The notes under the pieces: model-generated | Told to the model about the DNA's origin: nothing | Database searches by the model: none | What the model saw: only the letters and a program-made list of their open reading frames with translations | Source of the DNA: Catenaria anguillulae PL171 | Taxonomy: Eukaryota > Blastocladiomycota > Blastocladiomycetes > Blastocladiales > Catenariaceae | DNA: 58,732 nt | Assembly (NCBI GenBank): GCA_002102555.1 | Contig: MCFL01000150.1 | Span: forward strand, 1 to 58,732 | Direction: 5' to 3' | Program-made: the position numbers and the translations under genes | In this document: positions 34,301 through 46,877 of the stretch, one piece after another | Layout of the letters: each line of letters starts with the position of its first letter | Position numbering within the stretch: the first letter of the stretch is position 1

Positions 34301-35190
34301 GCGGCTTCAGCGCGCCCGATTCGCCCGAGTGCGGATCCGGATTTCTGGCATGAGAATCGAACAAATGGGAGCTTTGCGGGTGCTGCAGTTGATGTGGATG
34401 ATGTGGCAGCGGTTGAATAGTAGCTGGCTGCACCCGTCCGTGCCCTTTTACGAGACGAAGGGCCAGCGGGATCCTGGACGTCGAGGTCGTAACAGTTACC
34501 AGCAGCGACCTTGACTCCCGATGACACTGCGAATGCGGTGGTGGTGAGTTCGCCAATGAGCAATCGTCGAGGCACAGCGCTGGAGCGGGATTCCGTCGAT
34601 ATTGGTTGTGGTTCTGGTGATGATTGATCAAACGATGCATGCCGTTTTGGCGGTCGCGGTGCAGGGTATTGTGAAGAAGAGGATGTAGAATAATACTGGC
34701 CGTCGAGAAAGAGATTTGCGGCCGTCTCGACACAACCGTTGGCTCGTTTGAGCAACGCGCGGGCGTCTGTGCTTGAAATGCATGTTCCCGAACCCGAGGC
34801 GCCGAGTGTGGCCAACATAGACAGCAAAGCTCTTTCCGATTCGCCATCGGCATGGCTGGACTGGGTCGGTTGAGGATCGCACATGACGATATCTTTGTCG
34901 TCGTCGTCTTCATCATCCTCGTCCAAAGTCAGGTCAATTGTTTCTGAGCGTGGCGTTGAGCTGGACGACGATTGCGGGGAGAGTGCGGGTGGTCGTTGCG
35001 AAGCGGGCAGATATGCGGATGATGCCTGGGAATTCGAATTGGCGGCGAGCATGCGCAGCAGTGGACTGGATTCGTTGCGAGCCTTCACCTTGGCCTTCGC
35101 CATAGCCTTGGCCGTGGCAGCAGAAGCAGCCATCATGCGATCCAAGGCGGACGGAACCGGTGATGCTGAGCCTGATCCAGAGTCTGTCAT
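31387..35190 (-). CDS. RAD5: Rad5/HLTF-like DNA-dependent ATPase and RING E3 ligase
   Basis: Rad5 drives error-free post-replication repair: it polyubiquitinates PCNA with Ubc13-Mms2 and reverses stalled forks. Exons: 35190-32730, 32653-32594, 32510-31387 (1214 aa; yeast 1169). Order seen: disordered N-terminus; UBA-like segment at about 120-165; HIRAN domain at about 205-335 (RRLLIGELTTTAFAV); SNF2 ATPase with GGILADEMGLGKT (about 530) and the DEAH box LDEAHSIRN (about 660); RING finger CPLCLDLVAEPTILKC...CPMC at about 935-980; and helicase C-terminal domain with the arginine-finger motif QAIDRVHRIGQ. HIRAN-SNF2 with a RING inserted between the helicase lobes is the diagnostic Rad5 layout. 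Both introns restore YRALEKHTRTKFSHFVKAGT and the LRQCCNHPSLL motif. Confidence 0.95.
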
Positions 35191-38100
35191 TCTGTGACTT
35201 TTGGAATTGCGCAGGCTTAGTGTCTCGTGTGTATCGAGTGCATCGAGAGCATGAGTTCGGTGCCTGAGGTTGTATTAATCATGATGAATATCGAGTGGCA
35301 AAAAGCGAGGATCTTTCTTGTCGACTCCAGTGAGTCACTCTCCAGCGAAGCACGAGATCATGACGAAAAGGCAAAAGGAATATTCCTACAATAACTCGAG
35401 AGAGCACTATGTTCAAGTATTGCGTTCCGTCGGAGCGGGTTGACGATCAAGCGGGGCATGAGTGTAGCGGCAAGATGGCCGAAGTGGCATGCAAGTGGTT
35501 GTCAGAGTAAGGTAGTGAGTGTTGCTCGAATTGTATCAGCCAAGTCGAACTCCATTGAGAGGAATGTAAGAACAATTTTCGTGGATTCACACCACGTTCC
35601 TGATCCAAAGTCTCATGGCCATGAACCAAGTAAAACCTTCGAGAGTATGAGCATGCTCCGATCTCTTTAGTTTCCATTCAATCACAGGGAGAAGGGAAAG
35701 ATTGCAGATTTATGATCCGAAGAGGCAAATCAACACTATGTGAACCAACACAAGGCAGACGACAAGCCGAAAACGGGATGAAACGGCATGGGATGACGGA
35801 GCGGCACACAAACGATTTCCTACATGAACCTACTTGCAGAAACAACCACGACAAAGCAACAACCAACAAACAAGACAGACTTGATGGCACAAAACCACGA
35901 CGACAACCCAGACAGATCCGCGGCTGATTCCCCGAGCGTGTTGGTCACAAAGCCGGTGAAGAGTTCCGAGGATAGCTTGTCTTGACTCGCCTTGTACAAT
36001 CTTGTGCGCTCGACTTTGATAGTGAAGGCGACGCAGACAACCACGACACGGAGGTTTAAGAATGAACGAATTGCGACCAGCGTTCCATGAACGGGCGAAA
36101 CAGGAGATGATCGAGCAGGACTCGGCAAGCAACGAGACACACGCGAGATTGAGTGCAGTGCAGCAGCAAGATACTTTTGAAGTCGAGTCGGAAAAGAGTA
36201 AGCCGAGGAGGTGTTGTGTGTCAAATCAGTTTCTTGAACGGCCAAACGCAGAATGAACGAATATTGACCCATGGGTCGAAATCACGAGCGGGTGCCGTTC
36301 GAGTGCTTTGGGCGCATTGACTAACATCGTCTTGGGAGTTAGGTGCGCTGCAGGAGGACGGATTGGGGCAACAGCATTTAGAGGTGGCTGGTTGATTTGC
36401 GTTTGGCCCGCACGAGAGTTGTTGCCGCCCAAGAAAAGCCCGACGGTGCCAGAGAGGTGGCCGATGGTTGAACAAGTGACGATTCGCCTGCAAGTCACTT
36501 GGCATTGGAGAGGAGAGGGATGTGGCAGCACAGCACGCCGTTGTCGTCGTATATAGTACATACTTGGCTCGGCCCTTCTTGCCCGCCGACTCCACACGCA
36601 CAGCGTGGGGGCTGCTCGCAACGCCCTCCGAAAGAGAGAACCACGCATCCTGCAAACAGCTTCCAGCATACAGTCAGTCGCATTCCCACGTGCCCGCCCA
36701 GCGTCCACAAAGGGCAACTACTCGCCAAGCAAAAGCATCAAAGGCAGAGCTGACAAAGAAGAACACCGTGAGCAAGTGTGAGAACGTGGGAGCAGGGATC
36801 ATCGACAACCAGGTCTGCAACAGCAGGGAATCAACAGCCAAAAATGCAGGAGGGGCGGAATTCGCATGCTCGAGTTGGACCCACCGCCTCGGCTGCATCG
36901 ACAACAAGCAACAAGTCACGAATGAGCAGCAGTCAGCCACAAGCTTCAGAACCTGCTTGCTTTAAATGCAAGGTCGAAAGCAGTGTAAGGGGAACAACAC
37001 ATGACCCGCTAACGAATGTGGCAAAGAAAACAAGTGAGCGACACCCAATAGCAAGAGTGGGACTCTTCTTCTTCCATGTACCCTGCTCTTCTCATGCACC
37101 GATTTCTTCTCTTTTGCACCCGCCTCCACAATGATGCAAGAAAACAGTGGGAATCAGCCTTGGGGGAGTCTCGAGTGGAACACACGATGGGATACCAAAA
37201 ACACAGACTGTGGATACCTATAGCTGCTCCTGGTAGCACACACGCATGCGCCCACGCAGTTGCAGCCCTTGAAACAAGCACAGTTTGACCACGCTCCACT
37301 ACTCTTCTTTTGCTCCATCTTTTACTTTTCCAAAGAAAAGTGCGACTGATGAGTGAGTGAATGGCACAACCAAACCACGAGCCACAGATACACAAAACAC
37401 TGCTTGCCGAGTGAACCACCACTCCCACCTGACCAACGAAGCATGCATACACACGCATACACCTGTTTTCCCTTCCCTTGGCTCGTCTCCATATTGCCAC
37501 ATGAACGCCCCACCCATTCGTGAACAAGATTCTTTTGCACCAACCAACCACCACAATGCTGGCGCATGGATAGATGGATGGATGGATGGATGATGCAAAA
37601 AGACGATCTCGGTGCTCCGCTGCTCAGCGAAAACACAGTTCCACGACATGAGCACAGGATGCAATCATGATGAACAAGAGAGAGACGAGCGTCTGGGTAT
37701 GTACACCAGGTGTAGCGCGTATGTACAAGCACACGTGGGGTGGACCGACAATACAATGTGCTGTGTGCACAGTGACCAATGGCGAGATCGCACCAAACCA
37801 CCCAAGCATCATTTGCAAGGAAGGTCAAGGCAGAGTAGCGACAAGTGCAGCGGAAAAACATGCAAGTTCAAGTGCGCAATGCTGCAAATGGGAGGACGCA
37901 TGTGAGTGTACCAACAGAAGCAGTCAAGCATACCCACACCCAAAGCAAGGGTCCATGTGTGGCAATCCCATCCATCGTTCCATGATCAAAGACATTGACC
38001 AAGCCTGTTGCGCGCTTCCCAGCAGTCCCGAGCACATCAAGAAGGTAACGCACAAACGAGAAAGAAGGCCAGTGCAAGAGTTGAGCAAGGCAAAGGAAAG

Positions 38101-38300
38101 AAAAAGAACCACTCGAGCATTGAGAGCGTCCGCTTGCTTCTTTTGCCTCGATAGCGTGCGCGTTGGTCAATCGGTTCCCACTTTCGACCCGCACCGCCCC
38201 ATCACGGGGCGCTAAAAAGCAACCAACAGTTCGTCTGCCCGTTGGCATCGTGCGCGTCAAAACGTGAAATCCTGCGAGTTGCCGCTGAAGCCAAGTTGGG
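35191..38300. other. Long gene-poor region upstream of RAD5
   Basis: Three kilobases with no recognisable protein on either strand. Frames up to about 190 codons exist on both strands but show no motif and no codon pattern like the neighbouring genes. A (TGGA)n microsatellite is at about 37,568-37,592. It could hold long promoters, non-coding transcripts or unrecognised small exons. Confidence 0.35.
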
Positions 38301-39639
38301 GAAATCCGACCGTCATCACATGAACGAATCCGCCCCAACGCTCTTGGGTCTGAATCTTCCGGCTGTTGCAGGTACCTGGTCCCTCTCACCGTGCCCCCTC
38401 CATTCCCAACTTTGCCCACGATGTTCGCCCTCCGCCGACCCTGCTTCAACACTTATGCTTGGCTTTGTAGCCACCCTCAGTGTCGGCCAGTTGGTCACGG
38501 TGAAGCACGCCTGCTTGCACACCTCCGCCTGGAGCCACTCGGAAAACGACCCCCGGGTAGGCCGTCCGCTCTGCAGCTCGGTTTGAGGAACACATGATCC
38601 CCCGTCCGGAAATAAACGTCGCGTGCGCTTGTGCAACTCGCCCCAATACGGTACATGCGCGTGCAGACAGAACCGTGCGAAATGGTTCGAGTCGAGACCA
38701 AGTATAGGTAGGTGAAAGCCAATGAGTGCCCCGCCGCTTGTCGTGTTTGCCCGCCGTGGGCAGAGTCTTGCTACCGTGTCTGCTGAATAATGTCGGCCTG
38801 GTGTGATGAACCGGGCAAAAGGCGTGTCTGTGGTCCAGCTGACCAAGATGTAAAAGCAAGGTGAGTGGCGGAAATGCAATCTGTGAGGATGCACACCAAG
38901 CGCGCGAAGCAAGATGCATACCCTTGAAAACTTACGTGCTCGCCCAACTAACTACCTCTGCATCGTAAATGTCGCCATTGCACGTGCTTGCATCTTGTCA
39001 ACCATTGGCCCGATTCAATCTCGCGACGTATGTATCGCATGGCCAATTGGGCATCGGACGGCTTGAGACGACAACTGTCTGCTCCAACGACACGGCTACT
39101 GAGTTGGTATGATGGCAACGAACAGAATAGAAGCGAGAAAAAACACCCAGTATGTACCTTGCACATCCACTTCTTTGCGTCACGAGATTCCAACTTTTTC
39201 TCGCAATCAATCCCGTCACGCTCACACTGCAAGTATTCACTCCCTCTTGCGTCTGACGCCACCTTCAACTTACCACCCTATTTCTCACGACGCCTCGAGC
39301 GAATCTTGATCCGCTTGAATCCAACTGGCCCTGCAAGAAACACTGCTCGGCCAAGCCTTGGTTCCTCGACCACAAATCTTGTCGAGTTGCTCTTGTGCAA
39401 CGATGGCGCACCAAAACTCACGCTCAGGTTGCTTCAATCACGAGCCTGTAGTTGCGGCGACAGCTCCTCTGATGCCTTGGGAATGGGCACTTGCACGAGA
39501 CGGTAAACATGCACATTGAGCGAGCGAGTCTTTTCTCATGTAGTCAATGGGGGTGCCGGCACTTGTACGACTGGAAGAGAGGCCGCGGTTCTCGTTGATG
39601 TCCCTGGGCCATGGTCAAGTAGAGCGTGTCGACCACCTG

Positions 39640-39701
<62 letters not shown>

Positions 39702-40627
39702 GAAGGGTCAGGTCACATGCCCAAGTGAGTGAGCACCACCATTGAATCGATTGCACGTACCACAGGCAGCCTTCTCAACCACCCTGAGCAAACTCGTTTG
39801 ACTGGTACTGACGGTCCAAAGAAAAAACCAGACGTCCGTCCGACTTGGTCGAGAATCGTCGCCCAAAGTACTTGACCGCCACATGCCGGTCTCGGCCCAT
39901 CGTCGTGCCCACGTAGCTCCTCCTTGGACGTGCTTGTCATGGGCGACCCAACGGCCAGTTGGTTGGTTGCTTGACATGCCGCCAATGGGGTCACTCGCTT
40001 ACCAGCAAGCGCGAACCCCTTTTCTTGCCATAATGGTGATCGTGAATTCGTGCACACCTCACGCCCTTGTGCTTGGAATCATGGGCTCATAGCTGAATCG
40101 TGCAACGGACTTGGATGGATTCGCGCGGTGGTAGCAATCAAATACATGATGTTCTCTCGCCAACTTGATGGTTTGATGAGACTGGCGAAAAAAAAGTGAC
40201 CAGGCGGACAGATGTGACCGAGCAGGCGTGGATGCAAAACGTGTCGCGTGCTTGCCAAAGATGCGGCCAAAGGTCTTATGGTGTCGGCGGCCAAGATGGA
40301 CTTGAATTTGGAGTGGGACCTGTTTTGTTGTTTGTGTGTGAGAAAGCCAAGTCTGATCACGCGATTGTTGACGCGTCCAACCATCACGAAGAAAAACAAA
40401 AGTGGTAAACACGTACATACAAGTCGACAATGAATCGGAAAAAGGCCCACAAAGCGGCCGTGATGAGATTAATCCGGCGGCACGGCACGGCGCAGCGTGG
40501 CAATGCTGGCTGTGTCAGGGAATCGTCGCCATTGTTGAATGATGATAGCAATTCGGATGCCCTTGAGAGCGGCGAGTCGCGTCTTGACGATGTGCAACAG
40601 GAGCGGCAGCCGCAACGGGAATGGTAG
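38301..40627. other. Possible intron-rich gene, strand unresolved
   Basis: Several short frames look protein-like, but they do not form one consistent model. On +, 40430-40627 reads MNRKKAHKAAVMRLIRRHG and ends in an acidic tail LDDVQQERQPQREW, as a terminal exon might. A + segment before it reads AESCNGLGWIRAVVAIKYMM. On -, segments such as HVAVKYFGRRFSTKSDG and SDAQLAMRYIRREIESG (minus, near 39,840 and 39,050) also look natural, and a T61-CAG sequence could act as an acceptor. I cannot decide, and no family is recognised. Confidence 0.25.
39640..39700 (+). repeat. A homopolymer, 61 nt
   Basis: An uninterrupted run of 61 A on + (T61 on -), the longest homopolymer in the window. On the minus strand it is followed directly by CAG, so it would be an extreme polypyrimidine tract. 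On + it could be the poly(A) tail of a retroposed copy. Confidence 0.95.
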
Positions 40628-41016
40628 CGTGAGCGCAGAGAAGCAAGGCAGAGAGCCTTGTCGGGCGAGTCGCGGGGTCGAATTAATGGCGAAAATGAGG
40701 GGACGCAACTGGCTATGGCCCGTGGATGAGTGGGGAGGATGGATGGGCCAGCTGGCCGGCCAGGCGGTACAGGGTGGAAAGTAGCACAAGGCCCGTCGTA
40801 TCGATTGCACCTAGTCTTGAGGTGTGTAGTGGCTGTTTACACTTGGAGAGAAACGCGGATGTTGATGAGAGAGAGAGAGACGGGATGGATCTGTGGGAAT
40901 GAGAACGCGATGACCATCTTGATCCGCCTGCAGGACGCGTCACCCACAGCACTCCAGACACAGTTTGCGCGGGGCCATAAAGTCAAAGCCGGTTGTTTTC
41001 CTCCATACATCGGTGA

Positions 41017-41130
41017 GGGCCATGTGGGCGGATGGGCAGAGCGCTGGCGCACAGCCCGGAAGGTCACAGGTTCGATTCCAGTAGTGTATAAAGCAAGCAA
41101 TATATGTCGAATTGTGCTTCCTTTTCCTTT
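41017..41130 (+). ncRNA. tRNA-like sequence, probable SINE head or pseudo-tRNA
   Basis: An A-box-like TGGGCGGATGGGC and a good B box GGTTCGATTCC are spaced as in a tRNA (41024-41079). The T stem pairs at 4 of 5 positions. The acceptor ends do not pair and the anticodon arm is weak. A T6 run near 41129 could end Pol III transcription. The body after it is unlike that of the two other tRNA-like units. Confidence 0.5.
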
Positions 41131-41889
41131 TTTGATTCAAAGGCTGTCTCGATGGGAGTGCATCCTTTTTCTTCTTTCTCTCCTCAAATCATCCATTGGG
41201 TTCTTGTTATACTGGCGTTCAATGTAATGTTGTTTACACATTGGCCAACGACCTGATCAGAGAGCGTTTGGCATTCCAAGCTCGAAAGGCCGAGCCCATA
41301 TACGTACCAGTGATGACAACAGGAAACATGAGGCCAGCTTGATCAACTCTCGACACTCTTAGTAGCGGCCTGTGTCGGGTTCGTCGGCATAGCCATACTA
41401 TGGCAGGGCTGCTCACCCCACTGGCTGGCTGGCTGCGGCTGGCTGGCTGGCTACGTAACCGCCGACCATGTCATGGTCACGAATCAAGAAAAGGACAGCG
41501 TGGTGCTATTGGCGGCCGTTCGCAAGCACAAAACGTTGGAGGTACTGTGGAAAATCCAGGAACTTGATAGCATATTTTAGTTGCCAGAAACTCCGTCAGT
41601 ATTGGGCGCGAGATTGACGCTTTGATTGCGTGGCCTAATCCTGTTTCCACTCGCACTCCTAGGTACTCGCACGCTCATCCGCCGCGGGCTGCAGGCACTT
41701 GAAAACCTTTTGCGCATTGCCAACAAGCACAGGGAAGTTGCATTGCTCAGGAAGAACAAAATGCGCTCAGATTGCGAGGAAGGAATAGAGGATGGCCGAT
41801 GTCCACCAATTGTACATAATGAACCCTCAACCCGCAAAAAAAAAAACGTCGACACCTCGATCGAAAAAAACGATGACACCTGGCCACAC
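41131..41889. other. Spacer downstream of HBS1
   Basis: About 760 bp. A (CTGG)n microsatellite, one unit interrupted, lies at about 41,420-41,453. No gene can be supported. Confidence 0.4.
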
Positions 41890-44800
41890 TCACTCCACCA
41901 GCGACCAACCACTCGAACTCCTAGACTCCAACCCGGTTCGCATCGCCGCCGGCTGATACGTCGCCATGACCTTGCTCACAATGCCCGCAGCCAACGTCTC
42001 TCCGCCCTTGCGTAACAGAAAACGGCCAAACTCCTTTGAATCTGCAAACGGCTCCAAACACACTGGCCGATCCGTTGCCACCTCGACCAGCGCCGTCATG
42101 CCCTTTGTCAACACGCGCGGGTTCTTCTTGATCACATGCCCATCGGTCTTGTCCAACACGGCGTGCAACTTTGTAATCACAGCGGGCTCATTCAAGGCAC
42201 CTTGATGCAAAATGACAGGGTACCCGAGCGTGATGGGCACCTTGGGCTCAAACACGAGAATCTTTGCCTCGACACGGTTCGTCACCAGAACGGGCTGCAG
42301 CTTGTCGGAAACAACGAGACCAGTCGACATTTGCTGCGGATCAGGGCCCGCCAACGACGCCATGACGTGATCGCCCGCGGCCGCCCATTTCACCATCTCG
42401 TCATTGACCTCGAGCGCACGCACGGTGGCCTCCTCGCCCAGCGGCATGAGCAGCACCACGTCGCCCACTTGCACGCCGCCCGTTTCAATGCGGCCCCACA
42501 CCGACACGGACCCAGAGCTCGCACCGCCTTTTGCGTAATCCGACACGAGCATGCGCAACGGCTTGGCAATGGGTCGCGGCGGTACGGGCAGCGTGTCGAG
42601 GATTTCCATGAGCGACGGCTGATCCTTGTACCACGGACACACGGCCGGATCCACGCGCTTTGTCAGGTTGACGCCCGACAGACCCGATGTGGGCACAAAC
42701 GCCACGTGCTTGGCGACATTGTACCCAATGGACGCAAGCAACGACTCGAGCGCGCCCTTGATCGTGTTGTACCTGTCCTCGGACCACTGGACACCTGCGC
42801 TGTCCATCTTGTTGACTGCCACAACGACACGTGGAATTCCGAGCGATTTCACAAGCAACAAGTGCTCCCTGGCCTGCCCACCGCCGTCCAACCCGGCCTC
42901 AAACTCACCATGCACCGCGTCCACCACCAACACTGCCACATCTGCCTGCGCAGCCCCCGAAATCATATTTGGAATGAAATCCCGATGCCCCGGCGCATCC
43001 AACAACGTGTACACACGATTGCCCGACGGCGTTGCCAAATGATGCACGCCCACATCGATCGTGACTCCCCTAGCACGCTCCTCAGCGCCCTGGTCCATGA
43101 CCCACGCAAATGCAAACGACGACTTGCCCTGCTTTGCCGAGTCGCGCGTGTACCCGTGCATGGTGCGCGCGTCTACCTCGCCCAGTTGCACGAGCAAGTG
43201 GCCCGTCAGCGTGGATTTGCCTGCGTCCACGTGGCCTACAATCACGAGGTTGAGCCGCGACGGACGTTTGGCAGCTTCGGCAACAATGTCAATCTTCTTT
43301 TTCGAACTCGTTGCCGTAGCCGGGGCATTAGTGGCGGGTGCCATGGATGGCGACGCATTGGCCGTTGACGTTGTCGATTGCTTTTGCGGCGTGACCGAGG
43401 TGAATCCGAGCTCGGCAACCGACGCGGCAATCATGTCGACTTGCGCATTTGGTGCGGGTGCGACCGGTTTCTTTGCCTGCTGCTGCTGCTGCTGCTTCTT
43501 GGGTGTCTGTTGTTGCTGCTGCTGAGCTTGCTTTTGCTTGCCACCATTGGCACTCGCGGCATTCGGGTTCAAATTCTTGCTCTGCGATTGGGCTGCAAGC
43601 ACGCGGTCGTCAGGCGACGGGGTGGCAAATGTAAAGGGTTGTACAAAGTGAGGGGCGGCGGATCGGCGCGGAAAGAGGCAAGCTGGGTATGAGGAAAAGA
43701 GCGATTCAAAAGTGGGAGCGTGCGGGCGGCGGGATGGCGAGGGAGATGAGGCAGAGGTGCAAACGAGGGCGAGCGCAAAGGGAGATGCAAATTCTAGGGT
43801 TGTGTTTTTGCCGAGATTGTCCGTGTTGTTGCCCATGTCGCCTTTGCTCGATTCGTCAATGTCGACGTCCATTGCGTCGTCCATGGGTTCAACTGTATCG
43901 CTGGTCGGGTTGCCGACGGGCGCTGTTGAAAAAGGAGCCGTCACAGCAGGAGTCTTGCGAGCGTTCAAAATGGCGCCCAGGCTCGCAGTCGCCAACAGCG
44001 GTTTGGAAGCCGTCGAGGCCGGGAGTTTGAGAGTTGCAGAGGGTGCCATCGATGGAATCCCGCCGACACCGAGCGGGGGGCAGACCGTTTTGGATGCCGC
44101 GTTGGTTGGTTTTGGGCCAAGTAATCCCGCGAGGGTTGATGATCCCGCGAGAAGGCTCGGTCGACCATTTGCGGAGGCAGATGGGGTACCAGAAAGCGAT
44201 GGAGAAAGTGTTGGTTTGAGAGTCGGAGCAGCAACCGTCGCGCGAGAACCCAGCGTTGGCGCAAGCAGCGGGCGACCGCTGCCCATTGCCGTGGCGGGCT
44301 TTGAGGAAGACGGGTTCAGGAGCGAAGCCAGATTGGACGACATGAGCGATGGTTTTGGCGATGGGGTCAAAGTGGAGGTGGAAGAAGTGGCTTGGGGGCG
44401 AGAAACGGGAGGCGGCCCTGAAGATATCGAGCAGATGATAAGGTCAGAGCCGCCATGCTGTGAAAGTAGAAATTGCAAAGTGCAAGGACAAGAAGCAGAC
44501 GAAGGAGAGGAGCAAATCAAGCAGGAAACCGAATGACATGGAACTGACGAGAAGCGACGCGCGATGGACAATGCGGTAACGAAGTGGAAAAGTGAAATGC
44601 AAGAAACATCATGACCCACCATTGCCCTTCTTGGCGTCGTTCTTGTTGCCCTTGGCACCAGTGCCACCGCCTCCGCTGGGGGCGGCTGCGTCGGGATCGA
44701 CACCATCGAGCAGCCAGGCGACCGACTTTGCAATGTCGCAGTCGTAGTAGAGCAGCGTCTCCTCGATCTCGGCCAGGGAGAAGGAGGGCCCGACGATGGG

Positions 44801-44902
44801 TTTCAGCTGGCGCACGGCATCGTCGAGGCGCACGTCGCCATAGTCGGCAAAATCGTCGTAGTCGTCGTCGGTGAGGTTGCGCAGGTTGCGGTGGCGTGAC
44901 AT
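41890..44902 (-). CDS. HBS1: Hbs1, eRF3-like translational GTPase of ribosome rescue
   Basis: Hbs1 with Dom34/Pelota recognises stalled ribosomes in no-go and non-stop decay. Exons: 44902-44620 and 44417-41890 (936 aa). Exon 1 is the Hbs1 N-terminal domain (MSRHRNLRNLTDDDYDDFADYG, then the EIEETLLYYDCDIAKSVAWLL helices), which separates Hbs1 from eRF3 and EF-1alpha. A long Ser/Pro/Gln-rich linker follows (about 95-480, with two Gln runs). The GTPase domain has G1 GHVDAGKS (about 489), G3 DAPGHRDF (about 567) and G4 NKMD (about 629), followed by two EF-Tu-like beta-barrels to the end. At 936 aa it is longer than yeast Hbs1 (611), almost entirely through the linker. The intron sits right after the N-terminal domain. 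Confidence 0.93.
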
Positions 44903-45584
44903 GGTGTTGGCTAGTCCGAGGGGTACATGGTTTGACTACATATACCAACTTAGAGGGACATATCACACCACACGCGATATATTGTCGAGGAAACTCTCAC
45001 GATCGATCGCCTTCGAGTTAACGTTCGAGTTTCCACTCGGCCGTCGATCTGCCTCGTCAAAGGTGGTTCGCGGTTTGGTGCTTTGACCACAATCAAACAC
45101 AACTGTAGGGCATGCGTGTTGTTGCGCAGGTACGAACGTTCCAGGGTCAACGAAGGAGTGAGTTGAAGAAGCATACGGTGCAGCGAGGGGCAGCAGCTTG
45201 GACGGTAGACTGACAGCAGGGTTTGCGTTTGCTTGTTGGTCAGATTAATTGTTTGGGCGACTTGAATCAAGGTGGCGATACAGAGAACGTGGTCGATGAG
45301 GTCGGTGCTGAGCGACAGGTAATCGGAATGCTGGGCAATTCCTGATATTTCCATGACTCCTTTATGTTCAACCATGGTCGTTTTTGCTTTCGCGCAGGTG
45401 CGTTTCGAGCTGATCGGGCATAAACGACGCGACTCACCGGCGCAGTGCGCTCAGTGCGTGGTAGATGCCGAGAGTGTCAATGCGGCTGCTCTTTACCGAC
45501 TGTGCCCGACCAACAAAGATAAAGCAAGCGCAGGAATGCCACAAAACAAGGTGTACAAATCATCATACAATGACAGGCAGCATG
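44903..45584. other. Spacer between HBS1 start and C2-protein end
   Basis: About 680 bp that must contain the HBS1 promoter and the 3' UTR of the C2-domain gene. Both flanking genes are on the minus strand. No further gene is seen. Confidence 0.45.
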
Positions 45585-46877
45585 CTATTGTGAGTAAAAT
45601 CTATGCTGGTGCTGGCTCTGAGCTTGGCCTGAATATGTCCCCGTAGTCGCTTGCGGTTGTTGCTGTGGAGGAAAAGGATACACTTGATACGCCTGCTGCT
45701 GGTTCAAGGCGCCATACTGCTGCGAGGGTTGCTGAATTGGCGGTTGTGGAGGAGGATACAAATTGGGATCGAGAGGTTGCTGCTGTTGTTGGGGATGTGG
45801 ACTGATTGGCATGGTGGTCATCATGGGAGGATAAGGTGCGGAGGAGGCAAACACTTGGTGTGGTTGTTGTTGCTGAGGGACCATGGCCATTGGTACTGGT
45901 GCAGCCGCGCCAGCGGGAAGAATGACGTTGGGCGGATAATGGTGGTGCTGAAGTTGGGTATATCCACTCGAGTTTACCGGAATGAGATACTGGACTGGCT
46001 GCTGTTGCTGCTGGAATTGCGGTGGCGCTTGCGGTGGTGTCGGTGGGTACACAGTGTGGGACTGTGGTTGTATTGAGTGCACTTGCCCCACTGGCGAGAG
46101 TGGCTGCTGAGCGCCCGTCGGATGGTAGTATATGATGGGCTGCTGGTGGTACTGCTGTGGAGGCGACATGCCGGAATACGGCTGCTGCTGTAAGGCTTGA
46201 GCTGATGCAACCGAATGCGTTTGCGCAGCGATCTGAGGTTGCGACCCGAAGTTGATGACGACAGTGTCGTGTTTTCGCTGTTGGAGGGTTTGAAATGCAT
46301 CAGCTCCAGCCTACGGCTGACGGACGTCATGAGATATTGCAGAGGAGGGAGAAAAGACGGACCTGCTCATGCTCAAACACAATCTTGACCCTCACCTCTC
46401 CCTTGCTTTCGCCTGATTTTTCGCTCATGAGCGGAAACCATTCATGAATCTCGGATTTCGTGCCAGACAAGAGCGGCGCAAAATTAACAATGGCCCGTCC
46501 CAGCTTCTTGTCGCCACCCATGGTTCGCTGATCGTACACATCAATGTGTAACGACGACCGAGCATTGGCGTCGAGGTGAAATTTGAGTGGCGGGCAATGC
46601 TCCCAGGATGGAAACTTGCCGCCGCCAATGGCGGGAGTCGTTCGCTGCTCGTCCGAGGAGGTGAGTGAAACGGCCACAAACGGATCGAGGCGCGATTTGG
46701 AGGAAAGAATTGAAGAAGACTTGCCTGCTCCGCCGAGCTCGCGACCTCGTTCTGTCGTTTTTCGCCATGAGGTTGAAGGCATGTGAGAAGCGGTGGGCGT
46801 CTATGTGACAAGACATATGCCATTCACGCACCGACACGGACAAGCAGTGTGCCGAGCTTGAGCGATGCTGTGGACAT
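45585..46877 (-). CDS. C2-domain protein with Pro/Gln-rich tail, Inn1/Fic1-like
   Basis: Exons: 46877-46832 (MSTASLKLGTLLVRV), 46751-46363 and 46310-45585 (386 aa). Residues about 7-140 form a C2 domain: LGTLLVRVERGRELGG, SRLDPFVAVSL (the usual SDPYV position), and SSLHIDVYDQR, ending WFPL. The rest is a Gln/Pro-rich tail with several PxxP motifs (PPTPPQAPP; PPPQPPIQQP). A single N-terminal C2 domain with a proline-rich tail matches fungal Inn1/Fic1 ingression proteins, which work in cytokinesis through SH3 partners (known of that family). The match here is architectural, not proven. The tiny first exon is supported because it supplies the first strand of the C2 domain. Confidence 0.72.

Noticed and set aside
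38316-38912. BAH-like domain (VYFRTGDHVFLKPS) on the minus strand
   Set aside because: The match is one short stretch. Three frames are equally open there and no consistent exon chain extends it.
42136-43368. 410-codon plus-strand frame
   Set aside because: Antisense shadow of the HBS1 GTPase domain; rich in His and Arg as expected for an opposite-strand frame.
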